Source: Poa pratensis (taxonomy: Eukaryota > Streptophyta > Magnoliopsida > Poales > Poaceae). From it: a stretch of DNA of 64,000 nucleotides. Positions 21,470 to 33,438 of this stretch are shown here, in pieces. How positions within the stretch are numbered: position 1 is the stretch's first letter; the number at the start of each line of letters is the position of its first letter. The notes beneath the pieces are model-generated. The model did no database searches and was not told the origin of the DNA. It worked only from the letters and a program-made list of their open reading frames with translations. The position numbers and the translations under genes were made by a program. The stretch is from the NCBI GenBank assembly GCA_947311845.1, contig CAMZMU010000069.1:14030891-14094890 (forward strand), written 5' to 3'.

Positions 21470-21554
21470 TGTTAGGAATGAGCAACTGTATTCCAATGGG
21501 GCCAAAGGCCAGTACATATACATGTGGTGAACAGTAACATATACACATCTAACA
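21470..21554 (-). repeat. 5' LTR (85 bp) of the Copia element
   Basis: Identical to 16429-16513. Immediately inside, at 21456-21469, lies the reverse complement of TGGTATCAGAGCTT, the initiator tRNA-Met primer site. Confidence 0.95.
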
Positions 21555-21750
21555 AAAACTACTCCCACTAGGCTTTTTTTTTTTTTTGAAGAAAAAATGC
21601 CCACAATGCATTATGATACACTTGACCAAGGGTTGCATACAAATTTTTTTCATGTGAATGTGATGCTCAAGCCATAATATGGAACATTTGTGAGGCAATT
21701 CTGGGTATCACTTCTGCTAACTTATGTGCAAATTTGTTTTCAGGAATGAA

Positions 21751-24700
21751 ATGGGTCTGGTTCTGTGGAACTGGTTTTTTCTCTTATTCACTTTGGTTTC
21801 ATCGTCGTGGAGTTTGAATTCAGATGGTCTAGCTCTTCTTGCCCTGTCCAAAAACCTCATATTGCCTAGTTCCATAAGCTCCAGTTGGAATGCTTCACAT
21901 AAAACTCCATGTGAATGGCATGGAGTCCTTTGTGATAGAAAGAGTAATGTGCTTTCTCTTGACCTTACACAATCTGGAGTTTCTGGTTCGCTAGGACCTC
22001 AAATAGGACTATTAAAGCACCTAGTAGTCCTCATTTTGCTAGACAACAGCATATCTGGTTCGATCCCTCCAGAATTGGGCAATTGTAGCATGCTTGATCA
22101 ATTAGATCTTTCCGGAAACTTTCTTTCTGGTGAAATACCAGAATCCCTTGGCAGCCTAAAAAAACTTTCATCACTCAAATTGCACATTAACTCCCTCGAT
22201 GGGGAAATACCAGTGGGACTGTTCAAGAACAAGTTTCTGCAGGACGTGTACCCCCATAAAAATAATCTCAGTGGTTATATCCCTTCATCAGTTGGTGAAA
22301 TGAAAAATCTTAGAAACTTATGGTTGCACGAAAATGCATTATCTGGAGTTCTGCCAGATTCAGTTGGAAACTGCACCAAGTTGGAGGATCTCTATCTACA
22401 AGATAATCGGTTGAGCGGGAGTCTTCCGAAAACCTTGAGCCATATCAATGGGCTGAAGGTGTTTTATGTCGAGGGAAATAGCTTAACTGGAGAAATTGAT
22501 TTTCATTTTGAGAACTGCAAGCTGGAGAAGTTCATATTGTCGTTCAATCGGTTAAGGGGCGAAATTCCATCATGGCTTGGGAATTGTAGTAGCTTGACAG
22601 AGCTCGCACTTGTCAACAATAGTTTCTCCGGCCAAATTCCAGCTTCTCTCGGCCTACTGAGCAACCTCACCCATCTTATGCTTTCTGAGAACTCCTTGTC
22701 TGGCCCAATCCCTCCTGAGATTGGTAACTGTCGGTTGCTGCTGTGGCTAGAGTTGGATGCAAACATGCTAGAGGGTAATGTTCCTAAAGAGCTGGCTAGT
22801 CTGAGAAAATTGAAGAAGCTCTTTCTGTTCGAAAATCGCCTTACCGGGGAGTTTCCCGAGGATATTTGGAGCATCCGGTGGCTTGAAAGTGTCCTTATTT
22901 ACAGTAATGGATTTACTGGGATGCTACCTCCAGAGTTAGCTGAGCTAAAGCTCCTGCAGAACATTACACTGTTCGATAATTTCTTCTCTGGAGTCATACC
23001 AGCGGGCTTGGGTGTGAATAGTCGTTTACTCCAAATTGATTTCACCAATAACAGGTTTACCGGTGGAATACCACCATACATTTGTTCAGGTAAAAGACTG
23101 AGAGTGTTGGACTTGGGGTTTAATCTTCTCAATGGTAGCATCCCATCCGGTGTTACTAACTGCCCAGGTTTGCAACGAGTTATTCTCCAAAACAATGATC
23201 TTACTGGACCCATTCCAAACTTTGGAAAATGCATGAGTCTGGACTATATGGATCTGAGTCATAATTCCTTAAGTGGAGACATTCCAGCAAGCTTGAACAA
23301 ATGCATAAATATTACGATGATAAACTGGTCAGAAAACAAGCTTGTTGGTCCAATACCACCTGAGATTGGAAACTTGGTGAATTTGAGAGTCCTTGATCTC
23401 TCACAAAACAGTATACAGGGTGCACTTCCAACACAGATTTCTAGTTGCTCAAAGCTGTATTTTCTGGATTTGAGTTTCAACTCTCTGAATGGTCCGGCAC
23501 TCACAACAGTAAGCAACCTGAAGCTTCTGTCACAACTACGGTTGCAGGAGAATAAATTCAGTGGAGGCTTACCCGAATCTCTTTCGGAGTTGGATGTGCT
23601 TATTGAACTACAACTTGGTGGCAACACTCTTGGAGGTCATATACCGTCATCGTTAGGAAAGTTGGTCAAACTGAGCATTGTGTTGAATCTCAGTGGCAAT
23701 GGACTGGTGGGTGATATTCCAACACTACTGGGCAATTTGGTGGAGCTGCAACGTTTGGATTTGTCAGTTAATAACCTCACTGGAGGTCTAGCCTCTTTAG
23801 AAAGTCTACAGTTATTGCAGGACTTGAACGTTTCCTATAATAGATTCAGTGGACCAGTGCCAGAAGATCTTCTGAAGTTTCTGGATTCCACGGGAAGTTC
23901 CTTCAATGGAAATTCTGGTCTCTGTATCTCTTGCCATGGCAGTGATTCTTCTTGCAAGAAATCTAATGTTTTGGAACCTTGTGGAGGATCAAAGAAAAGA
24001 AGCCGATTGAAGGTTGCTCTTATTGTTCTCGGTTCATTGTTCATTGGAGCAGTAATGGTACTTATACTCAGTTGTATCCTTTTCAAGACTCGAGATTCAA
24101 AGACAAAAAGTGGTGAGAAACCAATCAGTAATTTACTTGAAGGCTCTTCTTCTAAGTTTAAGGAGGTTATAGAAATGACAGAAAACTTTGATGACAAGTA
24201 TGTCATAGGTAGAGGTGCTCATGGAACTGTGTACAAGGCAACCATGGGTTCAGGGGAAGTATATGCTATAAAGAAGCTTGAAATTTCTGCACGCAGCAGT
24301 TCTTACAAAAGCATGATCAGGAACTGAAGACACTGGGTAAAATTCGGCATAGGAACTTGATAAAGGTGAAAGAATTTTGGTTGAGAGGTGAGTGTGGGTT
24401 CATACTATATGATTTTATGGAACATGGTAGCCTTCATGATGTTCTGCATCGGACTCGGACGCTGGGTTTGGACTGGAGTACGCGCTATGACATAGCTCTT
24501 GGAACTGCCCATGGTCTAGCATATCTTCATCACGACTCTGTCCCTGTAATCATTCATCGAGATATTAAGCCAAGCAATATATTGCTGAACAAGGAGATGG
24601 TGCCACGCATCTCAGATTTTGGAATCTCGAAGATCATGGATCAGTCGTCTTCTGCTGCTCCACAGACCACTGGGATCGTTGGCACCACTGGATATATGGC

Positions 24701-25375
24701 ACCTGGTATGCATGATATAGACAATTGCACAAAAGTTCCATTTCTATTTATCAGCATGCGCACTCTGGTGCAACTTGTTGAAATATCCATGTCCTTTAAT
24801 AAATTTAAATTCTTAGGAAGGTCAAGAGCAGTTTTACATGAGCAGCCGCATCTCACTGTTTTGATCAGATACTGGCATCTATTGTTTATATTTCTGGGAC
24901 TTGCTGTTGTGTATACCTTCTTGAAACTATATAGTACAAACTTGATATTCATACGATAAACTGGTATCTGATGGGCTGTGTGTTCCTTGCAGAATTGGCA
25001 TTTTCCACCCGAAACGGTACCGCGACCGATGTGTACAGCTACGGCGTTGTACTGCTCGAGCTGATAACAAGAAAGATGGCGGTGGATACCTCGTTCCCTG
25101 ACAACATGGACATTGTGAGCTGGGTGCCTCACGCCCTGAACGGCACCGACCAAATCGAGGTCGTCTGTGACCCAGCACTCATGGACGAAGTCTACGGCAC
25201 GGCCAAGATGGAGGAAGTGCTCAAGGTCCTGTCCTTGGCTCTTAGATGCGCAGCGAAGGAGGCAGGCCGGCGGACGTCCATGGTCGATGTGGTGAAGGCG
25301 CTGACTGATGCTAGGCCAGCTGGCGTCTCGTCGTCGAAGCAGGTGGTGGAACCAAGCTCCTCCGGCTCATCCTGA
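21751..25375 (+). pseudogene. LRR receptor-like kinase, PEPR-like (subfamily XI), one-base frameshift in kinase domain
   Basis: Exon A runs 21751-24705 and exon B 24993-25375 (GT-AG intron; ...GYMAP joins E then LAFSTRN). Order: signal peptide (about 1-25), N-terminal cap with the CEWHGVLCD pair, roughly two dozen LRRs of the plant GxIPxx type, a juxtamembrane Cys pair (about 720-745), a transmembrane helix (VALIVLGSLFIGAVMVLIL, about 755-780) and a Ser/Thr kinase. Kinase motifs: IGRGAHG (820-825), Lys841 (YAIKKL), HRDIKPSN, DFG (SDFGIS). At 24319-24327 the frame meets TGA because one base is missing before ACTGAAG. One added base restores the kinase and the total would be 1112 codons. PEPR-type receptors bind Pep danger peptides at the plasma membrane. 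That ligand is family inference. The copy is either a recent pseudogene that makes a protein truncated within the kinase, or the base is an assembly error. Confidence 0.85.
24706..24992 (+). other. Kinase-domain intron of the receptor kinase
   Basis: The donor G|GTATGC and acceptor TTGCAG|AA split the Glu codon of the APE motif. This is the usual single intron position reported for many subfamily XI kinases. The 287-bp intron happens to stay open in frame for a while but has no conserved residues. Confidence 0.8.
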
Positions 25376-25904
25376 TTATCCAACAACTTTTGCACAAGTG
25401 TTCATATGTAGTGTGAAACGTAGAATGTATAGTCGATTCAATTGATGTAGTACTTAGTAGTAGTCATAGGCTCATAGCTGCTGTAAGGAGCTGCTTTGTT
25501 TTTCTACATCTCTTCGGCTGAGGAAGAAAGGAGGAACCCATCAGCCGGATCTTTGGTACTATGTCTATGGTCCCCATAGAGAGTTTGGAGTGTGTATTCT
25601 CAAATGTTATGTGGTTGTTACACATGAGGAGTGAATCTTATGCATGTTGTAGCGGTGCCAATCAGATGTTTTAGGCAGAGCGATCTGACAGAAGGCCAGA
25701 ATGGTGACAGGGTTGGTTAAAATGGAAACTCATTTTTTAGTGGCAAAAAGTTGCACCTTTTAAGACTCCTTTTAACACTATGTTTGTCATACCAAGATGC
25801 ACCTATGTGACAAATATAGGCAAATTATCATGAAATATGCAATAGGTATGGGCATATCCTTGGTCATTTGGCTTGAAAGACAAGATAAGCCATACAATTG
25901 TTGA
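25376..25904 (+). other. 3' flank of the receptor kinase
   Basis: This stretch holds the likely 3' UTR and no further gene. I did not find a perfect AATAAA close to the stop. The segment borders the dispersed repeat copy that starts near 25905. Confidence 0.4.
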
Positions 25905-26225
25905 ATCCATGCTTCAAGAGGATTTTCCTGGGAAGATTTTGTTCAGTCGCTTGTATGAAGTTTCAGGGAATTCATTCACAACAGCAAAGAAGAGTGGAGG
26001 TTAACTATACTTGTTGTATTAACTGTGAGCACAAGCCACAAGAAGTTGTTTCACCTGATAGTAGTTCCTTCATATATTTTTCACTCATTCATTCAAATAT
26101 AAGGGGCAAAGCTTTTGCCTCTCGTTTTCAAAAAAAAAAACGGCTGATAGGTGTGTACAAGATGGAAAATTTACAAGAGCAACCTCTTCACTAGAACACC
26201 ACCAGCAGAAGGAAACCGGACTTTC
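25905..26225. repeat. Dispersed ~320-bp segment, copy 2 (3' flank of the GT31 gene)
   Basis: It matches 7890-8225. Relative to copy 1 it carries an extra block (about 26096-26141) with the hairpin-type phrase GGGGCAAAGCTTTTGCC and an A-run, the same retroposon tail as at 10138-10206. Copy 1 therefore shows the empty site. The segment ends eight bases before the GT31 stop codon, so it probably forms that gene's 3' UTR. Confidence 0.7.
26096..26141 (+). mobile_element. Short retroposon tail inserted in the dispersed segment
   Basis: ATATAAGGGGCAAAGCTTTTGCC..., then TTTTC and ten A residues. It is missing from the related segment at 7890-8225, which reads straight from CATTCATTCAA into GGCTGATAG. 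Very short, 5'-truncated LINE or SINE. Confidence 0.6.
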
Positions 26226-26232
26226 TTTTACC

Positions 26233-29200
26233 TCATCCGCTGGAACAGACTTTCTCTGGAAAATAACACAGATACGACGTCAGAGGTGAAACAAACAAAA
26301 ACATCGTAATCTCCCTAAGGAAAATATTCTATAGATGAGAGCCTACCTTGTGTTGAACTGAGGCAACACAAGCGGTCGTCATCAACATACGTGGCATTGA
26401 GCCCCATCATCCACGAACCAACTGATATGTCATCATGGGCATAACTCTGCAGCGATGCACTGCACATTGACAAACAAAAAGGAATTTACCGGAACGGAGT
26501 TCTGAAGGAGAAAGCATGGTTTGTGTATGCAGAAAGAGTGAAAGACCTGGAAATGATAGCATTTTGTTCTAGAAAAGATTGATAGCACATAGCGAAGACT
26601 AGTAACATCTATGGCCCAACTTTTGAGAAGGAATGAAAAACATAGTGACTTATAGTATCTTCAAGGAAATGATTTTATACTCCTATGTGCCAATTAGCCA
26701 GTTATATAGCATGCCAACGAATAGTTTCTTCTCAAACACTAAATACAATACGCAAACCTTGTAGTGCACATGGAAAATGATTATTTTGGAAAAAGTGCGA
26801 AATTTATGGAAGTGCTGGATCTGGCAAGAGATAACACATGGCGTGCCCTAAGGAAAACACATACATGAGAATAAAGTCAATCAAGAAAAACCAATTGATC
26901 TTCTGATCAACCAATAAATAGTCGACCTAATTGCAACACTCAAACCGTAACAATCCCACTAATGCATATAGGATTTAGTGTTTGGTTGGTGCTGATAAAA
27001 GAAGGGTTTAGTTTAGAATGCCTTAAGATAAGAAATACTCTACACACTGATTACCTGTTTACGTTGATGTAGCGAGCCAAATTGTTCGAGAGGATAAATA
27101 AAGAACCCGAAGCATGGCGAAAATACCTGAGAATTAAAAATCAATCATATGAAAACACAAAAGCAAGAAGCTAGAGAATTTACATAGTGAAGAAGCAGCA
27201 CTTTTTTTTTACCTTGCATCAGGCCAAAACACACTTAAAGATTAAACAGGTCCATTTACTATAAACAACAAATGATATAATTGAATCTTGGTAATTACAA
27301 CAAGCACAGGATAGAAAGTGAATGTAACTTTTTTACAGCAAAAACGAACTGCAACTTAATGTCTCTTACAGGTCTATTCAGTTCAAATATGTAGCAAAAA
27401 ATAATCTACAAGGTAAGTGAGACCTATAGTCCCCAGAACACAGCAAAAGACACGATGTAGCATATGAGTTATTTTTTGCACGATTTCCCAGTATATCAGC
27501 AGGTTAAATGCATTTGGTCTGTATGAGCATTACACTCGGTCATCCAGATCCTCAGGGACAAAATAAGGTCAGATGTTCTCTTATCAACACACACACACCA
27601 TGTTTCACCAGTTACTCCACAGCTAGGCTTACTACGAAATGGCAAGAACCTGGCAAGAACTCCAGGAAAAAGAGGTGACTAGACACAGTATAAATATGCC
27701 AGATTACTTACATCTTTGAATCTCCAAATTTCCACCATTCAGGTTCATACCATTGTTGCTCCCTGAAATTGAAGTTGACACTTGTTTAATGGTTGGCTTA
27801 CAAAAGCTCAAAACACAAAACAATACAAAATTCAAAACTGTCTCAAGTGTAAGAATGAAGCCAACACAATCAAGAATGTATTACACACGTACTTTCTCAA
27901 GTTCATGCAAATGGGGGCACCTATGCTTACTAGCTGTTCCTCAAAATCATAAGTTAATCAATGAAATTGAACAATTCAAAAGCTTGTCACTGTGGTCCCT
28001 TGAATGGAGAAAATGATTCAGGTGCTCAATGCGCACACTATGTCCACAACATAAGAAGGATGTTGGCATGGAAGGATTAATCTTCAATGAACCCCAAAAG
28101 GTAGAATCTGCTTCCACTTATGAATGGATGATCTAGTATTCTAGTTGGAGTTTAAGAGATGCCATTTGTGTTGTCTATATATAAAGTAATGGACAAATGC
28201 GAGGAGTCAGCACATACTCTTCACTAACAACATTTCCGGATTTCATACAGCCCATGTACAATCCTTGGCTACCTCGGCGGCCTTCAAGCATCTCAATTAA
28301 CCCAGCTAATGGACAAATGCGAGGAGTCAGCGAAAAAAGAAGCTGAGATCAATAAACCAGCAATAGGAAAAATATTTTGCATAGAAAAACTGAAACCAAA
28401 GTTACCCAAATCAAGATTAATGTTATCGTCAACTTTGACGTAGAACTCTGCATCCCAAGCTTCTATTGCTGCACTGAAGAAAAACTTAACTTTGCTAGGT
28501 AACTCCTCTGCAGCTTCCTCGTGACTTTCCTGGGTAGTCAATGATTTATGTACAACAAGGTGCATTAATTCTTAGCTTTGACAAATGAGCGTCACACTAA
28601 TGTTTTTGAGATCCTATCAAGCTATATGAATTTCAATGGTACAGTAAAAATTACATTCAGATAAAACAGAAAAATATGATAAAAACATATATATTATGTG
28701 GTATTACAGGCCCATTAATGAAAGAAATGCATAAGATTCTCGATGATGCAACGTGGTCTTCCATGCTAACAAGCAAGGTAACAAATATTATGCAGGTAGT
28801 ACCACAAATAATGAAGGTCTGAATGTAAATTAAGAACAACCACAATACTAGATATTAACCGAGCATTACCAGAATCAAGAAATCCTTTGTCTTTCTACTT
28901 TCTTCATTAATATTACGGTCCAAGCTATCACCCCGATTTGGACTGCACTGTCCAGAAAGTAATTTCAGCCAGAAGACATGCACGGAAATAGAATAATTAA
29001 ATTAAGTACAAATAAAAGAATGGGACTGACATGGATGAATTCTAAACTAATATCTTAGTACAACTCAAAGGGGATGGTGACAGAACAAAACCTCCGGCCA
29101 ATAACAAAGCGAATAACCACACCCTTTTCCTCGAGCTTCTTTAAAGCATCACCTGAAATTTACAGTGAGGTGGAAGAACAGAGTTATGCTATGAGTTCAG

Positions 29201-30113
29201 GGCATCTTGGTTTACATTGAGCAATCATAATTAGAAAGACAAAGTTCAAGGTTAGAGCCCCAGTTTATGTTAAATAATTTTGGTTAATTGCGAAAAGTAT
29301 AAGTTTCATCATTTCCCAACCATTCTCAACCTAGAGTCTCCAATCAGTGCAGTTATTATTCTCTTCAACTGGTCAGCGTTATCAGGGGTGAACTTATGTT
29401 TTCAGTGAGAACCGCAAAACAAGATGAACAAGAAGAGCAAACCTCTCGGCATCCACGAGCCACGGAATGTGTTCCTATTGAGCCGGGAACCAAAACCAGT
29501 ATAAACACCAATGACGGCAAGGAGCTTCTTCTTGTCGGAAGCCGTAGCACCAGTCCCATTCCCCCACAAGTACCCCTCGCTCTTGGCCTTGGTAAGGTCC
29601 ATCTCCGCCTCGGCGATCTTCCTCCCGATCTCACTGCCACCAAACAGCCCATTCCGAATCAACAAGTCAGAAGAAGCGGTGAAGCCATACAAAGAAACCT
29701 CGGTAGAGAACGGAGAAATTACGTGCATCCGAGGTTCCTCAGCTTGTCGTCCACCGAGAGCGCCTTGGGGAGCTGTTACCAAATGCAGCCGTCAGGAAAA
29801 CAATTACAAGAAAAAAACAAGAGGTGGAGGGTAGGAGAGATCCGCACATTGCCGGAGCTCTTCTCGAGGAGGCCGTACAGGATCGCCCGGGTCTGCGCAT
29901 CCTGCCATAGCCTGCGAAACGAATCGAGGAGGGGTCAGAAATCGCGAGCCGAGGAACGGTCGGGATCTGGGGAGCGTACCGGCCGGCGATGTAGAGCCAG
30001 GCGAGGCAGGAGAGGAAGGCCATGACGAGGGGGACCCTGCCGGCGGAGGAGGTGGAGGACGGGGCCTTGGAGCGGCGGCTGTCGCGGCGCATGGCGCTGG
30101 CCAGCGTTTCCAT
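26233..30113 (-). CDS. GT31 beta-1,3-galactosyltransferase, hydroxyproline O-galactosyltransferase-like (HPGT), 12 exons
   Basis: Exons, 5' to 3' on the minus strand: 30113-29980, 29911-29848, 29772-29723, 29633-29443, 29152-29092, 28942-28870, 28529-28406, 28305-28218, 27762-27712, 27126-27055, 26459-26347, 26255-26233. All junctions are GT-AG and the sum is 1044 nt, 347 aa, the length I recall for plant HPGTs. It is a type II Golgi protein: short basic tail, membrane anchor (about 26-44, [16 protein letters not shown]), a DUF4094 stem region (LWQDAQTR, 45-110), then the galactosyltransferase domain with [21 protein letters not shown], the metal-binding [12 protein letters not shown] (Asp225, Asp226), [26 protein letters not shown] and [14 protein letters not shown]. 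HPGTs add the first galactose to hydroxyproline of arabinogalactan proteins. Membership is firm at the GT31 level and likely at the HPGT level. No disabling change is seen. Confidence 0.9.
28187..28331. repeat. 25-bp direct repeats flanking GT31 exon 8
   Basis: An identical 25-bp sequence (TAATGGACAAATGCGAGGAG + TCAGC) occurs at 28187-28211 and 28307-28331, exactly 120 bp apart. The two copies lie just outside exon 8 (28305-28218): one reaches the acceptor AG, the other starts six bases after the exon end. The intron sequence next to both splice sites is therefore the same. Confidence 0.95.
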
Positions 30114-31250
30114 GGAGGCGATCTCCGGCGAGCCGATGAAAGCTCAGTACGGCGTGTACTCTGACTCTGTCGGTCTGTCCGATGGAGCAAAAAAATGAAG
30201 CGGGGAGGAAGTAATACCTGGCCATGGGCCGGGCCGGCCTAACAAAGCCCACGGTCGAAATCCCAGGCCCAGTCCTGGGCCCATCCGACCTTCAGGTCTA
30301 TATGTCCAAAGACCTCTATGACTGTAAAATCTCATCGGGCATTCAGGTCTAGGCCGGGTCTCTTCCTTAGAACGTCGATATGCAAAACTCAGGCCTATCC
30401 CATCCCATGCGACCTTTCGGCCGAATCCTAGGCACAGGCTCCGCCTATGGACAAGCCCAGGCCTGCCTAGGCCCTGGAATTTTGGGCTGGGCCGGTCAGG
30501 CCAGGCTTCACATGGCCAGATATGGGAGGAACAAAGGGCAGCGTACTAACTGGCCAAGTTTTGTGTGATGGGTCCAGTCCAGTATGCTGCCTTTTTTCCA
30601 TTAAAGGAGAATTAGACTCCCAATTTCGGTATCATAATGGAACTGATAATACAGCACGTTTTCCAGCATGAGAGTCTGATCTCTCCCAGTAAAAAAACTC
30701 TCATGCAACAGGAATCATCTCTCATGTCGCATCTCAGAAACACACTATACCATTAGAAAGCTACTACCGAGCATACTTGTTTTCTCAAGCACCAAAGGAA
30801 GGAAACACTACAGGTTAGAGGAAATGCCATAGGTCTCTACCAAAACAACATCTCCTAAATATAACAAACCTAAAATATAATCATCTTTCCAACCCCGACC
30901 ATCAGGCAGAAACGACAGAACGTCAACCTTCGGGCCCCATCCTTGGCGTCGATGGAAGAATTCAGTTGCAAGCAGAACTAGAAGTTTTGCCCCGTGGACT
31001 TGTGTTTTTCGACGGTCTAATCTCACCAAAGAAAAAAGGTGTTAAATATGTAGAACTGCCACCGTAGCGGAATTCAATCTTCCAATACGCCGTCGCAAGG
31101 GATTTCATAGCCAGAGGCACACCACCACTGCCGGCTGCCGCCCTCATGATGATGTGTGAATAGTTTAACCTTTGACTACGCGTGTATAGCAATAGCTAGA
31201 TGGTTCTGTCTCCTCCATATTTTTCAATGCAAAAATATAGTGAGCTGCCT
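30114..31250. other. GT31 5' flank and intergenic DNA
   Basis: 30114-30200 should be the leader/promoter of the GT31 gene, but I see no clear TATA box. 30210-30500 is rich in GGCC-containing phrases (GGGCCGGGCCGG, CCTGGGCCC, GGGCTGGGCCGG) that read like an eroded transposon end. 30590-31190 has no coding signal that I trust. Confidence 0.4.
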
Positions 31251-33438
31251 AACATTATCGAGATCCATATGATGTAATTGTTACTAGGTGTTGTGTCTGT
31301 TGGGATATGATAAATTATGATGTTATGCTCAGATCGTGCATGTTATTTAAATGATGTTATTGTTATCATGAATTACTTTATTTACGTTGCTATATATGCT
31401 TTCCGATTTATGTGTATACTCTGGCCAAATTTATGTGTAAATCTCCAAGAGGAGCATATGTTTGATAGTGGGTTCAATCTTGCTTTCTCAGAACTCGAGT
31501 GACAGAAACGTGCAAGTAAGGGTAATGTGTTATTTCTACTAAGGATAAAATAATGGTTGCTAAATCTCTTAATTTCTATTGGTCAATTGTTTGTGTGACT
31601 GTTCACATCATCTACTGAGTTTTAATGTAATACTTTGTTGTTTACAACTTAATATCGAGATATGCAAGCATAGAAGCCGCCTCGAAGTGGAGTATTAGTT
31701 ATAGATGTTGTCTAGGTTGCAGTCTATATATTTTTGACATAATGCCTACATGAATATAACCTTGAACATTTTTTTCATAGTGCCTATTTACAATTATGTC
31801 AATTGGCTAGCTGTAATTTATTTACCCAACAAAGTTTTATTTTTTATGGAGAGAAAGCACTAGTGAAATTCTTATTGTTGTTCTACATGATTCCCAACAC
31901 CTATAAATCAATTTCGGGCACCGTTGATCTTCACAATCAACGCGGCGGCATGTTCCTTTGTGGGGAGAACGGAAGTACTGCTGAGTTATATGGATTGAAT
32001 CCATTGTTTATTTGCATTTTGCGATATGTGTTTGTGTATTACTACAAGGTGCAGATCCATTCATGGGACTTACCCCACAATTTTGTGAAATTTATTGATT
32101 ACAGATCTGTGAAATTTGGTGATTTGTTCAGGATTTCATGTAGATTTGTTTCTTACAGATTTGTGAAATTTGTTGAATTATTACTCCAAGATTCTGCATT
32201 AATTTGTCTTGATTTGTTTCTATTTTCTCTAGGGATTTGCTAACGATCGTTTTAAGATCTTAAAAATTAGATGTTCTTGAGAACTGTATAGCTTTGAAAA
32301 AACTAGTGTTGAAATCTTGCATTAAATATGCGTATCTTTGTGGATCTTGTATGGATCTGTTTGTGTATAAAAATTTGGTGAATCTTGTAGGTGTATAAAA
32401 TATCATTGATATTGACTGTGTATAAAAATATTGGATGAAGCCTTATGCATGGAACTTGTTTGGATCTTGGAAACCCCTCAATCTTGTGTGGATCTTGTAT
32501 GAACCTGTGAACTTAATTAATATATTAGTCTGTGTATCCTAAAAATCTTGTAGGAAGTTTCCTTATTTTTGTGAAAGCTACTAAATGAATTTGTCTAATT
32601 TCTTGGGTTAGTGTGCAAGCTGAAAATCCTTGAAAAATATTGTACCATATATCATGTATCTTGTATTTATTTTAGTTGGATCTTGCTGTAACTATTTGAG
32701 AATCCTCTATGAATATCCTGAAAATGTTGAAACATTAATGAATCTGATAGGACAGAAACTTTAGGAATTGTTTAATATGTGGGATTTGTTTTTGTGAAAA
32801 TCTTCCGTGAACCATGGTACCTTCATAATATAGTAATTGTTTTAATCACCTGGAAAGAAGTTAACCAGGATGAATGAGAGACGGAAACTTGTAAAAAGCC
32901 AAGAAGATAAGGTCGTTGTGCAAAACTGAAATGGACGACTTACATATGGGGTTGCATTTCTCGCGTGTGGACATCAGGCAAGCTCGCTAGACCTTGGGTT
33001 ACGTCCATGGCGAGTACCAAGAGAGTATTTAAGGCATGGCTGGAGAGTCGGGACGACGTTGAAGAGAAGCATATAATGCTGTAATTCTTATTGTACGGCA
33101 CACTTGTTAGAGAATGCTTGGGTAGAACGGAGTCACCGGAGTCACCGGTAGACCGTGCATGCTCGCTCCAGTTTCCAACCTCTTGCGACCAGCCACCCTG
33201 CTAACTTAATCCCACTCGCTAAACACATGACCTGTCATTGACTTAAGTACTCCACCTGATCTCATCGATCGATCTACGTGCGCCATCACCACGTGCAGAC
33301 GCGCTCCCTTCCTTCCTTTGCATCGATCGAGACAAGGAGCAATCCAAGCTAGTTAGTTTAAACTGATCGATCGAGACGGGGATTGATTGATTATTCAGTG
33401 CAAGGTCAGCTCCCACACACACGCCGGGAGCTCGGGGG
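31251..33438. other. AT-rich intergenic DNA and GT47 promoter region
   Basis: 32080-32830 repeats loose phrases such as TTTGTGAAATTT, GGATCTTGTATGGATCT and GTGTATAAAAAT, suggesting a decayed low-complexity repeat. No protein family is recognisable. The last 200 bases (33240-33438), with several ATCGATCGA runs, immediately precede the GT47 start and probably include its leader. I see no fixed promoter element. Confidence 0.4.

Larger units (their letters stand above)
16429..21554 (-). mobile_element. Ty1/Copia retrotransposon with 85-bp identical LTRs, inside an intron
   Basis: The element is 5126 bp and reads on the minus strand. The LTRs at 21470-21554 (5') and 16429-16513 (3') are 85 bp, identical base for base, and end TG...CA. 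The target duplication AAAAC is perfect (16424-16428, 21555-21559). The primer site is TGGTATCAGAGCTT (21456-21469 reversed) and the polypurine tract GAGGGGGGTG adjoins the 3' LTR. Domain order is gag, zinc knuckle, protease, integrase, reverse transcriptase, RNase H, which is Copia. LTRs this short are unusual for an element with a coding region. The reading frame has three breaks, so it is probably no longer autonomous although the LTRs look young. Confidence 0.95.

Noticed and set aside
21077..21604. Long GC-rich open frames on both strands of the Copia leader
   Set aside because: They are Pro/Ala/Arg-rich products of CGG repeats, lie between the primer site and gag, and partly cross the LTR. 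No conserved domain.
24320..24360. Possible short intron hiding the kinase frameshift
   Set aside because: No GT-AG pair there restores the conserved kinase sequence; a single added base does so exactly.
29396..30025. Plus-strand 209-codon frame
   Set aside because: It is antisense to exons 1-4 of the GT31 gene, whose 12-exon model is in phase throughout.
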